A stretch of DNA of 64,000 nucleotides from Branchiostoma floridae (taxonomy: Eukaryota; Chordata; Leptocardii; Amphioxiformes; Branchiostomatidae). The position numbers and the translations under genes were made by a program. Location: the NCBI RefSeq assembly GCF_000003815.2, contig NC_049989.1, positions 8,014,124 through 8,078,123 on the forward strand, given 5' to 3'. Each line of letters starts with the position of its first letter. The stretch's first letter is position 1. The notes beneath the pieces are model-generated. The model was not told the DNA's origin and ran no database searches. It saw only the letters and a program-made list of their open reading frames with translations. Positions 1 to 13,258 of the stretch are shown piece by piece.

Positions 1-1994
1 ATTATACAGGTTAAATTTCGGCTTCCTACAGTAGTTATAAGAGGGTCAAATCTAAAGGAACTAATCTTCTGACAAACTTCCAGGGGTATGGTTATCTTAA
101 AATCAACTCAGTTGCTCATAAAAATTTTAACAACAAATTGAGATATTCTAATCTCAAGAGGAGATATGCCTTTACCTTTGTGCCAAATTTCATCTCATTC
201 GAGAAAAAAATGAGCCTGTTATAAAACTAGTGACATTACTTTTTGAAGCACCCTCGTAGATGAGTCCAATGTTTGCCATGTAAAACCATGTCTTTGGCAT
301 TTTCGGGTAACGTCTGTAAAACAAATCACCATGCTACTTTAGCATATACCCTGACTAAATAGCAATTCGAATGTAAGAGAAAGAAGTCGGAGAATGGACT
401 GCTCAACAGAATGTTTTTACACCAATACAATGATTGCAATGGTTGGGGTCAGATGGGAAGATGCAGAGGCTTAAACCAAGCAGGGAATGAGAAAAAACAG
501 TGACCAAGCGTTAAATTGGAGGCGGATCGTAGAGATTGTGCAGAGATGGTCGGTAGATACAATGTCTAGCAGCTAACAAGGGTCAGTGCAGAACAATAAC
601 GACCTGTCTTACTACTTTTATCCATGCAAGCAAATTATTAGATATGCAGCGAAGATAATGATGACCATGATGACTTTTAAGGCAACATAAAATGCGGTCT
701 GTCTTTGATGGAAGAGACAGCTAGTTGATATCATCAAGGCGGCGCCAACCGTTGATTCTGTATCATGGACTGATCATGACAGCGTGTGTGTGGTCCTGAT
801 TCTCAATCCTTCATTTATATCCCGCTGGTCATGGATAATTCAGAAAGATGTATCTTATCACTCTTAAAGACAGGATTCAAACCGTCAGTGGTATTGATTA
901 TAATACCCTAAAACCCTCTATGACGTTAACATTATTGACTTATTGATGTTAAACTAACAGATAGTCCCTTCTTGGATCTTCTTGGCATTGGTGGGCTAAC
1001 AAATTTTCGACGACGATATTTTTTCTACTTAAAAGTCGATGAAGATTAGGCATCCGGGAAGTCAATGACACTAGGTAAGATCTTTAACTGATGGGTATTT
1101 AACCAATAACTATGAATTATTAGATATCAGACATGTCTTTGTCCAACATTTTATAGATAGTTCACAGTGTATTTATTTCCCCACATCATTCCATTGCCAT
1201 TGATATTTTCTGGGGTCATATTTTTCAGGGTCACTTTTAAAAGACATGATATGGCCTTCAATTAGTGTTCTAGTTGTGATGATTTGTTTTGTTGTTCCCA
1301 GAAAGATTTATATTCAAGTATCTATTGTGTCGTCAGTAATGAGAGGTTAGGCTATATGGCGGACAGGGATATCTAGAGCGATTCTTGACCCTCCTCGCTT
1401 GACGTTGTATTGTGTCTTTCGGGAGAGCACTTTTCACGACGTATAAAGATGAGAATCGGTTGCAATTGGGGAGGTAAAAAGACACACGTAGTTGAAAGAG
1501 GAGGATGAAGTCCGCCTTCGAACCATAACCTGCCCAAGAGATCAACAGCCTAACCTCAAAACGGCTATGTTCTTTTACATTTACCTGGCTCTTGACAATA
1601 TTGCGATCCCTGTGCTGTATATAATGTTAATTGAATCATTACAATTGAAGTCACTACTGAGTTGGGTGGGACATTTGGTTCATCTCCAAATCTTTTTTTC
1701 ATTAGCATGTGAGACAGGGCAGTTGTCGTACACTCGATCCTGAAAGCAACTCACGCTGTCGCCACAGTGACAACTAAAAGCCTTTACAATACTAGAAACA
1801 ATCTAAAACACTTCGAGGACACACTAAAAAGCAGCATTAACAGTTACAAGGACACGCACACCCATCAAAAAGCAATTTGCTGAGCTACAAGGACACACTT
1901 ACCAGCAATCCACATGGCATGCACCTTGCGAAACCAAGGTCATCATAGTGGATACACTGCAGCTCTTCCTACAAGGGACGTGGCATCATGTACG
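1..1994. other. No supportable feature
   Basis: AT-rich sequence with only short open frames that lack splice or start context. A faint repetition of AAGGACACRC motifs occurs around 1815-1895. Confidence 0.5.
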
Positions 1995-2386
1995 TAAGCC
2001 TTAATTTTATGGATGACATCATCTGGACACCCTCAAAACTAACGTGGGCGCGGAAATATCCAGCAAAAAATATTGCTAAACCACAAGACTAAACATCCAG
2101 ATAATTTTTTCCCTATTTGCATTGTCTTATGTTCACCTCTAGTAAGACTGTAAGAGACTATCGTCGCCATTTCAATCATATTTATATTGTCATTTTTGTT
2201 TAAAGAAGAAACAAGGGCGCAGTGGCCCCATCCCCTGACCATGTGCCCTGATTCTCTGGCAAGCATGAAATTCTTATTGAACAGCATCCAGTGCTACTGT
2301 GTAACGTGTGGCCATTTGTTTTAAGAACAGGCAAAAATCAATGGGCGCGAGGATGTCATCCATAGAATTAAATCAGTGTGGCCTTA
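1995..2386. mobile_element. TAAGGCC-family inverted-repeat transposon, copy 1
   Basis: Left end TAAGCC then TTAATTTTATGGATGACATC (2001-2020). Right end, inverted, TAAGGCC then AATTCTATGGATGACATCC (2386 down to 2351). 392 bp, no transposase frame, so a MITE. The terminal motif recurs at 13259, 14075, 34288, 60477, 61374 and 61575. Confidence 0.65.
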
Positions 2387-2884
2387 CTGAGAGGAAAGTG
2401 CTAGGGAGAAACCATGCAGTCTTTAAGTCTCAGTTGAGATACCTGCGGTCCGTTATAAAGAGAGCTATCTTCACCCAAGAGGCACACAGGAAGAGAGACG
2501 CTAATATCAGCCTTAATGGAAAAAACTGGATCGTTGACAGTAGATATAGTCAAGAAAGCCGAATTGTCAAAACATTGTAGAATAAAATACAATTAAATGA
2601 AATCAAAATTCGAATAAGATGAAATAAAATAGAATAAAACAAAAATCGAAATGAACCAAATCATTTATCAAATCAAATACAAGGGAGGGATAACATTACC
2701 AGTGAGTCGTGCTCTATGCATGCACGCGTCTAAGACTTTACTAGCTTGTTAATATTAATTTGCAATCAATATGTATTGGTCATAAAAGGTATCTGTATAG
2801 ACATATTGTAAATTCACCGAGGACTCACATTTTACGTTCTGCAGGGCAGGTAGGTTTTACCTGAATCCACTGTGTGTGAGTTAT

Positions 2885-3270
2885 TGTTATAGTTATTGTT
2901 ATTGGGTGGGCCGACTACTCTCTCTTTGCAGCCAGGGGCTGAATTGCGAGGAGCTTACAATAGGCGGGGCTAAATCGCAAGGGTATGGAGCGAACTGCCA
3001 TTCGGCGCCACTCAGGTGACTTAAATACAACTGTCGCAAGTGTCTGGAGCGAGCTGCCATTCGGCGCCACTCAGTTGACCTCAATACGACAGTAATTGCC
3101 CCAGGTGCGGCCAAGGTACTGTAGGTTTTGAACCACTCACACCGCACCATCGCAAGTGTGGCGGGTTCTTTAACGTGCCTGAGGTATGGCTCTCCCATGT
3201 GAGGCACCCCTCTAGTCAGGAGAAATTTCGAGTACTCCGACATTGTTGCCAAAGCAAGCAAGTCCCTAGG
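2885..3270 (-). repeat. SINE-like or composite repeat with an internal 59-bp duplication
   Basis: Contains two tandem copies of a 59-bp unit (about 2975-3033 and 3034-3092) around GCCATTCGGCGCCACTCAG. On the - strand at 3179-3160 it has GGCACGTTAAAGAACCCGCC, which is found again at 39256-39275 on the + strand. This motif is common in invertebrate SINE-type repeats. The overlapping 120-codon frame is not a gene. Confidence 0.45.
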
Positions 3271-3340
3271 ACGATAACGTTGAACCTCTTTGTAGGACCT
3301 TCATTCACCTCCCCAAAGTTTTAGACTTCCTGATTTCCTT

Positions 3341-3433
3341 CTCCTACGCAGAGGCACCCCAGTCGTGTCGAAACTCCTTGGGGTCACAATAGGCTGAGTT
3401 AACTAGCCGTTGGGGACCGTGTGTAGGATGATG
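3341..3433. mobile_element. Deleted or diverged relative of the 4272-4573 MITE
   Basis: The right end GGGGACCGTGTGTAGGATG and its preceding AATAGGC...AGCC match the right end of the 4272-4573 element. The left end CTCCTACGCAGAGGCACCCC is a degenerate left end. The interior is almost wholly lost. Confidence 0.35.
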
Positions 3434-4271
3434 TCTGATTGAAGACGTTCTGTTATGCATTACAACACGACGTAAATCTAGGACAAACTTGTCGTACTGT
3501 AAGAATAGGTGGGTCTGGGGACGATAGCTTCTATATCATCTTATCAGAAACTCAGAGTCAAACCAGTTCGATAACTATTTGTGAGCCACGTTTATTCAAT
3601 CTGTGCTATACTCGAGTATCAGACAATACAAGGTGCTTCTATATAGTTGCAGCAGGTCTACAGTTACGGGCTTAGGATACAGTGTGTCGATTAGCCAATG
3701 CTAGTTGAGTAACAATACAGAAGTAGTGGGTCTAAGATACAGACAGAGTTCAGGTCAACTAGCATACAACCTTATACGCTACAGAGTGACCAGCTTACAT
3801 GTCCACATACCCGAGACTAGATAACTTCATACAATCCCTGAGCTCACTTTGGTTAACAAAAGGTTGTCTAAAAGCCAATTAGGTATGGCACTCTCACTAC
3901 CCAACCAATCAGGGCCTAGGAATTATCTAACGTGGTATAACATGTAAATCCCGCCTCCCATATGGTCTAGTCAATACATAATTACATCACATGTCAAAGT
4001 CCATGGGCGTTACATTACTACCCTGGCCTGTGTTGTAGATGTGAAAAAGAATGCATATGATTTAAAAGACAACAAAACAAACAAAATGTTGAGAAAAATC
4101 GAAGGAATGGTCTACATTTTGTGTGCATTTCTCGATATACTAGTACACTTTTTTGTTGTCGTAGACAGCTTGGCCGGCCGCCACCGCTTTGGAAATGTAT
4201 CCGGAGGATTTTTCTACAAAACTGTTCATGCCCTTCTTATCACCAACTTTATATGAGCTTCTATGACTTTC

Positions 4272-4573
4272 CATCCTCCTACGCACGGTCCCCAACAGGT
4301 TGATCGCCTATGTGGGGACCCTGCTATCTGAAGGATCACCTCCGGTTACTGTGAGCGTCGCCACAAACCAGCTGTCAGCCAATCAGAGAATAGCCATTTA
4401 GTTTTTAAAAGGAATCTCACAAACGCCTGATTGGGCGCTGATTGCCTGGTCCCCATATAAGGGTAAGCTCATTAATATTCATAAGCAGGGCGGTTAGTAA
4501 CCGGGATGGCCCTTCAGATAGCCGGGTCCCCACATAGGCGATTAGCCAGCTGGGGACCGTGCGTAGGAGGATG
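4272..4573. mobile_element. MITE with long terminal inverted repeats
   Basis: The left end CATCCTCCTACGCACGGTCC is exactly inverted at 4573. Similarity continues inward through CGCCTATGTGGGGACC and TATCTGAAGG, about 65 bp per arm with few mismatches. 302 bp, no coding frame. No convincing target-site duplication. Confidence 0.7.
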
Positions 4574-4699
4574 TATGCTGCACGCAGATAAGCATGTGTT
4601 CAAAATTGTAGCACTGTGCATTTTGAAACAAAGTGAATTCTATTTTCTGCTCAGTGTAACGTTTCGATTATTCTTTGAAATTACCAGGTGAACAAGAAG

Positions 4700-4962
4700 T
4701 ATCTTTTCACCACTCCTATTGTTTGCGGACTCCCAGTCCAGATGTTCTCCAAGCAGCTGGTGAGCTTTGGGGAGTTTCTTTACACACGAGACGCTAATTA
4801 GTAACTTACGCAACTAATTGGGGACGAAATAATTGGCTGTAATCCGCAGGCCATGTGCGCCCCTTCTGTATGGTTATGGGCTTGTGGGCGATGACAATTA
4901 ATCATTGACGCTCACAGACCCTGGATGTGAATAAAGGCAAAGTCAAAGTCAAAGTCAAGACC
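4700..4962 (+). mobile_element. Probable LINE or SINE 3' end with (AAAGTC)n tail
   Basis: GGGCTTGTGGGCGATGACAA, then GTGAATAAAGG, then three to four AAAGTC repeats (about 4937-4962). A simple-repeat tail of this form is typical of CR1/L2-like retroposon 3' ends. Confidence 0.4.
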
Positions 4963-6363
4963 TTACACAACGTTATACAACAGGCAACATTTCTGTAATG
5001 ACGGGAACATCTGTACAGTTGCCCCCACAAGTTAGGGACCTTTGGGAAGTTTAATTTTAGTAGTAATTTTTCCGGAATGGTTTAAAAGTTTGCACCACTA
5101 GTGCCACTAATAAACATACTTCATACATCGTATCTCATCTTTTCTATTAATTGACACTACCAAGCAATGGGAATGCTACTTAGTTCACTTTTCCTGCATG
5201 ATTGACAGTAGTTATGCCATTGTGGTATCCTCCAGACGCTTTTCCAGGAACACACCGGTGACATTTGGCAGACGACGTTATCTCCTGGAAGGCAGGGGGT
5301 TTCTACATATTACGATACTACAGATACACTAGTCAATTTTAACACCACTTTGTAGAAGAAGAAGAACTTTTTTGCTTGACAATTATACATGGTACAAAGT
5401 ATGGCAACAACTATTACATAAAGTACAAAATGGAGGTATAGGATAAAGCTTAACAACCTAGTTAACATAACAATAAGGGCTAACATCATTCATTCATATA
5501 GTATCATAATGAAGTAGGCTAATCATTAGCTTCAAAATCCTTTCTAATAGCGAAGCAGTCCTTGATATATTTGCCTATTTTTGCATTATGGGAGTTCTAA
5601 ATATATGTGCAAATTTGTCTGTAGCATCGAGTCTATTGAAATATTATGTGTTTGACACTAATTGTCATCCTGTCGACATTTTGTTTTTCAGGAAATATCT
5701 CGAAAGCGCACTGACCCACCATGGCCACATGGAGCTACTTCATAAAAAACAATGAATAAACAACACTAGGATAATTCTAGTAAATTTTGAAAAATAGTTC
5801 TCAAATCAGTTTCCTCTGCGAAAAATTGACGTGAAAATAGCATCTCATCGTTGAGTAAGTCACGGCTATAATTCAAGAAAAATGTAAAGGGACCAACAGA
5901 TATGTAATAAGTTACCAATGAGAATTGCTTGAATAAAGTGCAGCTAATATTTGAGAAGGGCTAAACAAGAGAAATTCGATATTTTTTATAAATATAGCAT
6001 AAAGAAAAAAAATACTTAGTCGATGCTGCTACATGTACAACTTATCATTTCCGAATCACCCAAAAAATATCAATATATGATTCATTGAAAAAACATTGAT
6101 TATAGGTTAAAGAAATAATCTATCAAATAATTCTTGCATAACATTTTACATTTATCTTGATCCCAACATAACAATAACGTTTACATCATTGACATTGAGC
6201 ATCTTCATACTCTAATCAGTTGTTTACATAAACAAAAGGAGATATATACTTCTCTAAATGTGTTATTTTGGTTTTACATTGACATTGGATTTTAATAGCT
6301 GTTTTAAAGCGAATTTGTAAAATTAAATTAACTATAAAACCGTGACAATTAGCATCTGTGCAA
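4963..6363. other. Receptor 1 upstream region, nothing resolved
   Basis: AT-rich. Should contain the receptor 1 promoter and any 5' UTR exon, but I see no clear TATA box, initiator or CpG cluster to place them. Confidence 0.4.
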
Positions 6364-6685
6364 ATGGAATTTACAGAAGGTTTCTTGACCAGTGAATCCA
6401 ATGACACCAACATGGATCTTAACACCACCCTCTCCCAAAATTCCACGGGAGATCCAAGTTTGCAGGCTTGGAAACAACCACTATACGTCCGGTACCTTCT
6501 CATCATTGGTTACGCCACCGTTATCCTATTAAACGTCATCGGAAATCCGTTAGTGTGTCTGGTGGTGGCCAAGAACAAAAACATGCGGAACGTCACCAAC
6601 CTCTTCATAACTAACGTGGCCGTCAGTGACTTTCTGGTGGGAGCGATCTGCATGCCATTGGCGTTGGTGGACAACTTGAAAGCAG
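6364..6685 (+). CDS. Receptor 1 exon 1 (N-terminus, TM1, TM2)
   Basis: Encodes residues 1-107 and the first base of codon 108. It carries the glycosylated N-terminus, TM1 (about 42-66) and TM2 (about 78-102). The donor is GCAG|GTATGA at 6685/6686, phase 1. An alternative in-frame ATG at codon 17 would still keep two of the three sequons, so 6364 is chosen for context and length. Confidence 0.9.
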
Positions 6686-8932
6686 GTATGATTAACATGA
6701 ATTTAACATTGTTTTGGTTTTAAATGTACTTTTTCAAACAGAAAGATTTTCGTCCAGTCTTCTTCAGGATAACTGAGGACCCAGTTGCTAAGAACACGTC
6801 ACACCTGCCAGAAGTGTGACGTAAGCAACGAGTCAAAGGTGGTTCCTCGTTGGTACAATGAAGGCTTGATGCTGGTTGATTAATAGTTTAGTGTCAATAC
6901 GCATATTCATATTGTTAATACAGCTTAACCGTGGTATTAAATTTGACGTTAACAAGATGTCTAAAGCTGTTAGTTGTGTTTGGACTTTTAAGCGCTCGCC
7001 ATGTGCAAACGTTAATGCCAGATGGCAGTGGTAATGGTCTCCTCGACATTTCCTTGGACCTGTCTCCTTATAAACTGTGGATAGCGCATTGTGTTTGACA
7101 TTTTAACTAAGTTGCCAGATCTACTTTACCTCACATGCCTCTCTATTACACCTGAGGTGTGATTCCATAAACGGATTGGAAGCCTATTCCTTTCGCTTCG
7201 AAGACGAACGATGCTCAAATTTTCCACTCAACTGATCCTTCGGAATGCTCGTTTGTTGTCCACTAGATCGAAGACAGTTCTGCCATTTTATAGCTGCGAA
7301 TTGATGTAAAAAATCCAAACAACCAGTGCAGTAATATTGCTTTGAACGACATTTTCTCCAATAAAATACCATAAAAGCTAAGTGAAAGAACATGAAATCG
7401 GCTGAAGCCAGCACCATTAAGGGCACCGTTCTATTCGTCATGCAATAGGTTAGCTGTAGAAAAGTGAGGACATTCTTCACACGGTCGTGCATGTCCTGTA
7501 CAAAATTCTACAGGCTTGTGACAGTTAAGATTAACACTGGTCCTTGCCGTACAGTCGTCAGAGCTTCGCTGAAAATCGTCCGACAAAGATCGTACGATTG
7601 GTCGACAAAACATCGCACGACTGCGCCTAAACTACGCCAGCTGATGTTATATTTGCTTACATGTCAGCCGTTTCTTCCCACCTTAGGCTGGGTGTTTGGA
7701 GAAGCGATGTGTACCATCCTCCCAATGATCATGGGGATGACAGTTACTGCCTCGGTGCTCACTCTGGTCGCTATTGCCGTTGACAGGTACGTTAATGAAA
7801 TTTCCTTTCTTATTCAATCATCAGCTATGTTTCTTAAGGACGCATAGGATCCATTAAGGGCGTTGAAAATAGTGTTAATCATATTTTCTTTATGGATGTC
7901 GTATTTGCCATTACTTTCGTTCGAAACTTTTACATCTGTATCTGTATTTATAGAGCCGGTATAATCGCCCTTCGGCGCGATAAATCAGCTTCGCAGGCAC
8001 GCGGCGCGGCAGCAGCTGTTTATATTGCACAACTGTTGTAAGTGCAGCCACATATTTCTAGACACCACAGACTAGAACGGTCTTCCATATAAAACTCTTG
8101 TTGACAACTTTACTTCAGGTACCTGGCCGTTATGAGACCAACTGATGACAAGATCAGCAACAAGATGACCTGTATCGTGATAGCAGCCATCTGGATAGCC
8201 GCTAGCGTCATCATGATCCCTGGTGCCATGATGTCAGAGTACAAAGATGCTGACGGACATCCTACCTGCCACGAGAAGTGGTCCTACGTCGAGAGCAAGC
8301 AGGCGTATTCCGTTTCCCTCTTTGTCTTCTGCTACCTCATCCCACTCTCTGCCATTTCTGGTTTATACCTCCGTGCAGGTGTCCGCCTGTACAACAGAAC
8401 TGTCCACCGCACACCATCACCTAACGACGCCCGACACGAAAGAGGTAACCAGGTCCACAAACTTGGCAACAAGGCCCGCGTGTTTAAGATGATGGTTGCC
8501 GTCGTTGTCCTCTTCGCCTGCCTACACTTACCCATGTATATAGCCAATCTGCTGAATGACCTCGCACCACTTGGAAAACCAGGAAGGACTGTGCTGTACA
8601 AGTACATCTACCCGATTGCACACTGGTTAGCGCACGCCAATAGCTGCATGAACCCTATCGTGTACGCTGTACTGAACAGAAACTTTCGCCAAGGGTTTCG
8701 GCATGCGTTCATGCCACGAAGAACTCGTGGCGTCAACGTGCCGAAGGTGACATACAAAAGAGCGGCAGTGGCTGACCAACCTGACAGAGTGGAGGTCCAC
8801 TGTCGGTTGGGACAGGAGTCTCCCAATGATAGTAGGCTGCAGCGGCCGTTACCGTCACCGGCAACACTCGAGGCGGTCAACCATGACTGTTCACCGGGCG
8901 AACCTCACTTTCTACATGAGGTCAATCAATAG
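6364..8932 (+). CDS. Receptor 1: NPFF/RFamide-type neuropeptide GPCR, three exons, intact
   Basis: Join 6364-6685, 7687-7786, 8119-8932: 1236 nt, 411 residues plus TAG. It should be a seven-helix plasma-membrane receptor coupling a neuropeptide to G proteins. Seen: three N-glycosylation sequons (N13, N20, N26), N1.50 = N61, D2.50 = D89, TM3 Cys C116 and loop-2 Cys C191 for the conserved disulfide, DRY at 140-142, P5.50 = P216, NPIVY at 319-323. The LVDNLKAGW stretch at the TM2/loop-1 junction and YIYPIAHWL in TM7 are NPFF-receptor signatures. D6.59 (D288) is kept. Oddity: H277 occupies 6.48, normally Trp. The ATG at 6364 has A at -3 and G at +4 and follows an in-frame TGA at 6343. Length is normal for the family. 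The RFamide ligand is inferred; a QRFP- or NPY-like ligand is the alternative. Confidence 0.93.
7687..7786 (+). CDS. Receptor 1 exon 2 (loop 1, TM3)
   Basis: 100 bp, acceptor CACCTTAG| and donor GACAG|GTACGT. It encodes the GWVFGEAMC loop-1 segment and TM3 up to the Arg of DRY, whose codon is split (phase 2). Receptor 2 has an exon of the same length and phases. Introns flanking it are 1001 and 332 bp. Confidence 0.9.
8119..8932 (+). CDS. Receptor 1 exon 3 (TM4-TM7 and C-tail)
   Basis: Acceptor TACTTCAG| at 8117-8118. The exon holds TM4, TM5 (FCYLIP), TM6 with the unusual CLHLP, TM7 and a roughly 75-residue tail after LNRNFRQGF. The tail is rich in Pro, Ser and Arg and shows no obvious PDZ-type end. 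The stop is TAG 8930-8932. Confidence 0.92.
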
Positions 8933-8969
8933 CTCCGCAAAATCCTAACGATATAAGCCAAACGGTAGG

Positions 8970-8975
8970 AATAAA
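8970..8975 (+). promoter_or_regulatory. Possible poly(A) signal for receptor 1
   Basis: AATAAA 38 bases past the stop codon. It would give a very short 3' UTR, so a distal signal may be the one used. Confidence 0.3.
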
Positions 8976-11900
8976 CCTTAAATAGGTTTCCTGAGCACAC
9001 AGCTGGAAATTAACATGTATTTCACGAAAGCATTTGATGTGAACTGAAGACTAATTTTGTCCGCCAACAGCACACAATTTTCCTAGTTCACCAGATATCT
9101 TTTTTTTTTCCTTTCAAAGAGAGAAAATGATACTGCGAGCGATCGGTAGTATGTAATCTAATTAGTACACCATCTGAGGGTCATATGTACTATATTTTTA
9201 GTACTTTTTGAAAAAAAAATACAACTGCTAAAAGCGTATATCTGAATGTTGGAATATCATTGATTAATTCTAGTCCTGAACTAATGTAATTGATTTTTGT
9301 TGTCAGCGTAGCGAGTGTCAGCAAGCATGTTCAACAGTTGCTGTATCACCATTTGTAGCTATACTAAATGTTGTTTTTAACGTATCTTATCTCAGCATTG
9401 CAGGAGTAAAGCTTTTACCCACGACAATTTGCCTTGTCATATAAATGTTGTAGTTTAGATGTGAATATTTGATGGTCTCCATTAGAAGCAAGCACTAGAG
9501 GTTTGGCAGCCTATATATCTAAAACTGCGCTGGTTATGAATTTAAACTGGTCACTGCTAGCACCCACCTCTATACAGTACGACAGTGTTCTATAAAATGA
9601 ATATGACAACCCAACTCCTAAACTGGGGTTTCGTGATTAATTACAAAGACAAATATCAAAGAGAGAGTAACATGATTAGTAATGTAATTATTGAATGATG
9701 TTTATGATCACGTGCTGTATAGGGACATTCAAAGAAAATTCTTTAAATGTTTGTAGAATATATGTTTGTAGCATCAGTGGATCATCGAAGGTACCGACTC
9801 TCGTGAACTTTTTGTGTTTCTCTGTGGGGGAATCAACATATAGAAACGTACATTTCTTGCATACTGTAGGCTAAAGTCTACGAAATACTTAGACATGTGT
9901 GTAAGACGTGTGTGTAGACAAACTGTAAACGGATCTTAGATTTCTTATTAATTATCAGTCATTGTACTTCAGTAAGATGATGGCATTGTATTAGTTACAT
10001 TGCGTTTATTGATAATGTTGTAAAACATGTGCCGATCATGATCCGTATGTACGTACGTGTAAGCCTGTGTCAGAAGTAACTGAACCGTCCAGGTGAATCA
10101 TAGATTACAGGCTACCTAACACTGGAAATTAGGGTTCTTGGTTCACAACCAGTATATTGCAGACGAATCTGCGATATCCGGTCCCACATATTAAGCACTG
10201 TCATATGTGCGGTTCCGAACTTTATGTATTGTCCCAAATCTATATGTATTTATCGTAAATGTTTAAAGAGTACAACAGTGAACACACATCGGAGACTGTG
10301 AAAAAGAAAGTGCCAATACGTAATGTGAACATGTGAGGAATTCTCCCAGTCTTGTGGTATTTGGACAAATAGCGACAATGTGTCTTTGAAAAAGGCAATT
10401 TGCCATATGTGTGACACTCAGTGTGAAATATCTAATGCCAATCTCATCGAAAAGGAAATTAAAGAAATTAAGGATAAAGGGAATTATATATGTTTTTTTT
10501 CCATATCACAGAGTTTTCACTAGTTCTTCATTTTGCTCCTCTATAGATTGCCAGTAGTTCAGTAATCTTCTAAAGCTTCAAGACTGTCCTCGGAGCTGAC
10601 TTACTGCAGGTCGACGACCTGGGGCTGAAAGATCACACCTCTACAGAGTCCATCATTCTGACGTCCTTTAGATGATAAGATGCTCCCTGGCATTCTAAAC
10701 TGTCGACAAACATTTAGAAACCGATTCCCAGCCATTAGGCCAGGCCTGAATGGCCTTTAATGGCAAGAGTACATGTGACAGGGTCACATCAAAGTGGATA
10801 AGTGAACATTAGCAAAGGTTAGATGTGCCTTTTGTAAGGTCACACGCTGGACCTACATATTTTCCAAGGCTAAGGTGCAGTATGACTTGTGTTTTCACTA
10901 GGACTTACTGCATTGAAACTTTCCTTCAAAAATACACCAGATGATTATCAAAGAATAAGGTCTATATGCCCACGCACATTAGTTCTCATTGCAAACAAGG
11001 CACAGAGTTCGTGGCCGGTAGTAAGATATTCAAAAACTTAGGTGGGTCAAGGGTTAGGGCAAGGCTCCACTTATAATTTTATCGCTTCGCATCAAACCAA
11101 CGTTACCCGTAACACCTACGCAACGCCAACGATCACCTAGCTTCCAACAACACCTGCATTGTCATTCTATCTAATGCTACAAAAAGAGAGAAAGGCAGCC
11201 ATGTTGAAGAGAGAAAGAAAGGCATGTTTTAAGAGAAAGTAAGACACGTTTCAACCTGATTAGAGAAAGACAAGTCTTGGACACGATTTCTCTCGCCAAA
11301 CCGAATTGCTGGACGATCGTCAGTGTTGTAAAAAGGTTGTGAGAGAGGAAACAAAGTTCCACTGAGAATTTTCCCCCACGAGTGCTCACTGTAATTATTG
11401 CCACAGGGACGGGTGTGGAATTATTAGCTGAATCCTACCAACTTGATTGATTGGTTCTTAAATTTTTGCAGAAAATAATGATCGAGTAGGTGACCAAACA
11501 TCCAACAAAGTAACATATCAGGCCAGTATATTGCCAAATAATGAACTTGAAAACATCAATGCACTTGTCCAACCCAAATAAAAGTATTAAACTAAGATTG
11601 CAAGTACTTGCTTCAACTGTTGCACATTTGTTCATATTGTGAACCAAACGTATATTTTTCATATCAGATATACATGAAGCGATAAATCAAAGAACCACGA
11701 TATCAATTAGGTTTGACTATGCCTTCCAAAAGACCGTTGAACTTTTGGGAAAAGGCCAGGGTTGGCATGGTTGTTTAAGCAAAATCGATCCAGGTAGAAT
11801 TACATTCAGCGGTCTCAAACTGGCTTCATCTGGCTGCATCCGCCGTGCGTGGATGTGGACAATAGCCCCTTTGACTCCTTGATCCATTCATTCAATGATA

Positions 11901-13258
11901 GGTTCATTTATCAACAATACTAGGAAAACTTATCAGTACAGCAGGCAGTTGATGCGTCAAGTGATAACTTATATGTTAAACGCCTTGCCAAAGATGCTGC
12001 CATTACGATATACTATTATCCGTATTTATATGACACTCTAGCATGTGGCAGAAGCTATGATTTCGGCCATAAACCATTCTAATATTTTGTTTCATCATGG
12101 ACAACCTGCCCAAACCCATATCATTTGACAGAATCCCCAATTGACTTCAGCTCCACGAAAATATAGGGATCGGAAGCTGAAGAATTTAGCATATGCATGT
12201 AATAGAAGGCAAACAAACTAGCACTTAAGCTAATCTATTTTTCGCCAAATAGCAATTACTTAACAACTGAATATGATTTTGGAAACGGTAATCAATATGT
12301 TTGCCCATAGATTTCTATATAGGCTTCCTCTGCGGTATTATATTAGCTGTCAGGTATTTGCAAGCCTCAAATCACCTGATAAAAGCATAGAGTAAATACC
12401 AATAATTCTGAAGCGCATCTCAACCACGTTGTACTCACTGGAGATAAAAACCTCATTACGTTACACACTTTACAGTGGGTGCTGGGAGATCATCAGAAAT
12501 GGATTGAGTTCGAGAGAGCACGGTTCAAAGCACAAACTTAGACTTTGATCAGAGACGATGTCTAAGATGAGTAGGTCTTTCAAGTACCATTTTCTAAGGC
12601 TAGAAGTTTGCCCGTCAGCGAAATAAGCTTTCATATAATCCTAACATTCATTGGGTGCTTCCTGGAGGTTTCGTGATGAAGTTATATATTCTCCCCACGC
12701 CTGACGATCAGACAGAGACATTTCATATTGCCCCATGCGTGGGCCTTAGGTTCATCATAAATTGTGTAGAGCTTGGAAGTCAATCAAATCACAGTTTCAC
12801 TAGCTATTGGTTTCTGTACTCAATACTAGCGAAGTTATAAGACCTGAAGGCTGGTACCTGGAGTTCGTGGGTTACGTGAATAGAACTGGAACAGCGTCTC
12901 CTCTCCCTACGGTGGACCCATCATAGTCAACAAGAAGCTCGACCACTGACAGGCAGACATTTAGGAATAACTAAAGAAACAAGTGAAGCAAGGGTACGGA
13001 GGCTCATAGGAACATTCCCTACCTCATTGATTCAACAAATTCAAAAGATGAATGCGGAATTACCAGATGATACACAGATTACAGAAATGTGTGAGTGACG
13101 TGATGCACTTTAATACAGTTGGATTTTCTTCAGGAATGACTTGGAGGGAAACTATATCCCTTTCAGTATCACTTCTGCTTAAAAGCAGAACGATACAAGA
13201 CTATGAAAGACTAACTTACTATACATTATAAGCAATATGAATTTCTCACAGATAAACA
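8976..13258. other. Receptor 1 downstream region, no gene seen
   Basis: AT-rich, with no coding exon I can support. A purine-rich GAGAGAAAG stretch lies near 11180-11270. Open frames here are short and lack splice context. Confidence 0.5.

Noticed and set aside
2899-3261. - strand frame of 120 codons
   Set aside because: Spans the internal 59-bp duplication of a SINE-like repeat; stays open because of base composition.
7184-7492. - strand frame of 102 codons inside receptor 1 intron 1
   Set aside because: Intronic, antisense, with no splice signals or family motif.
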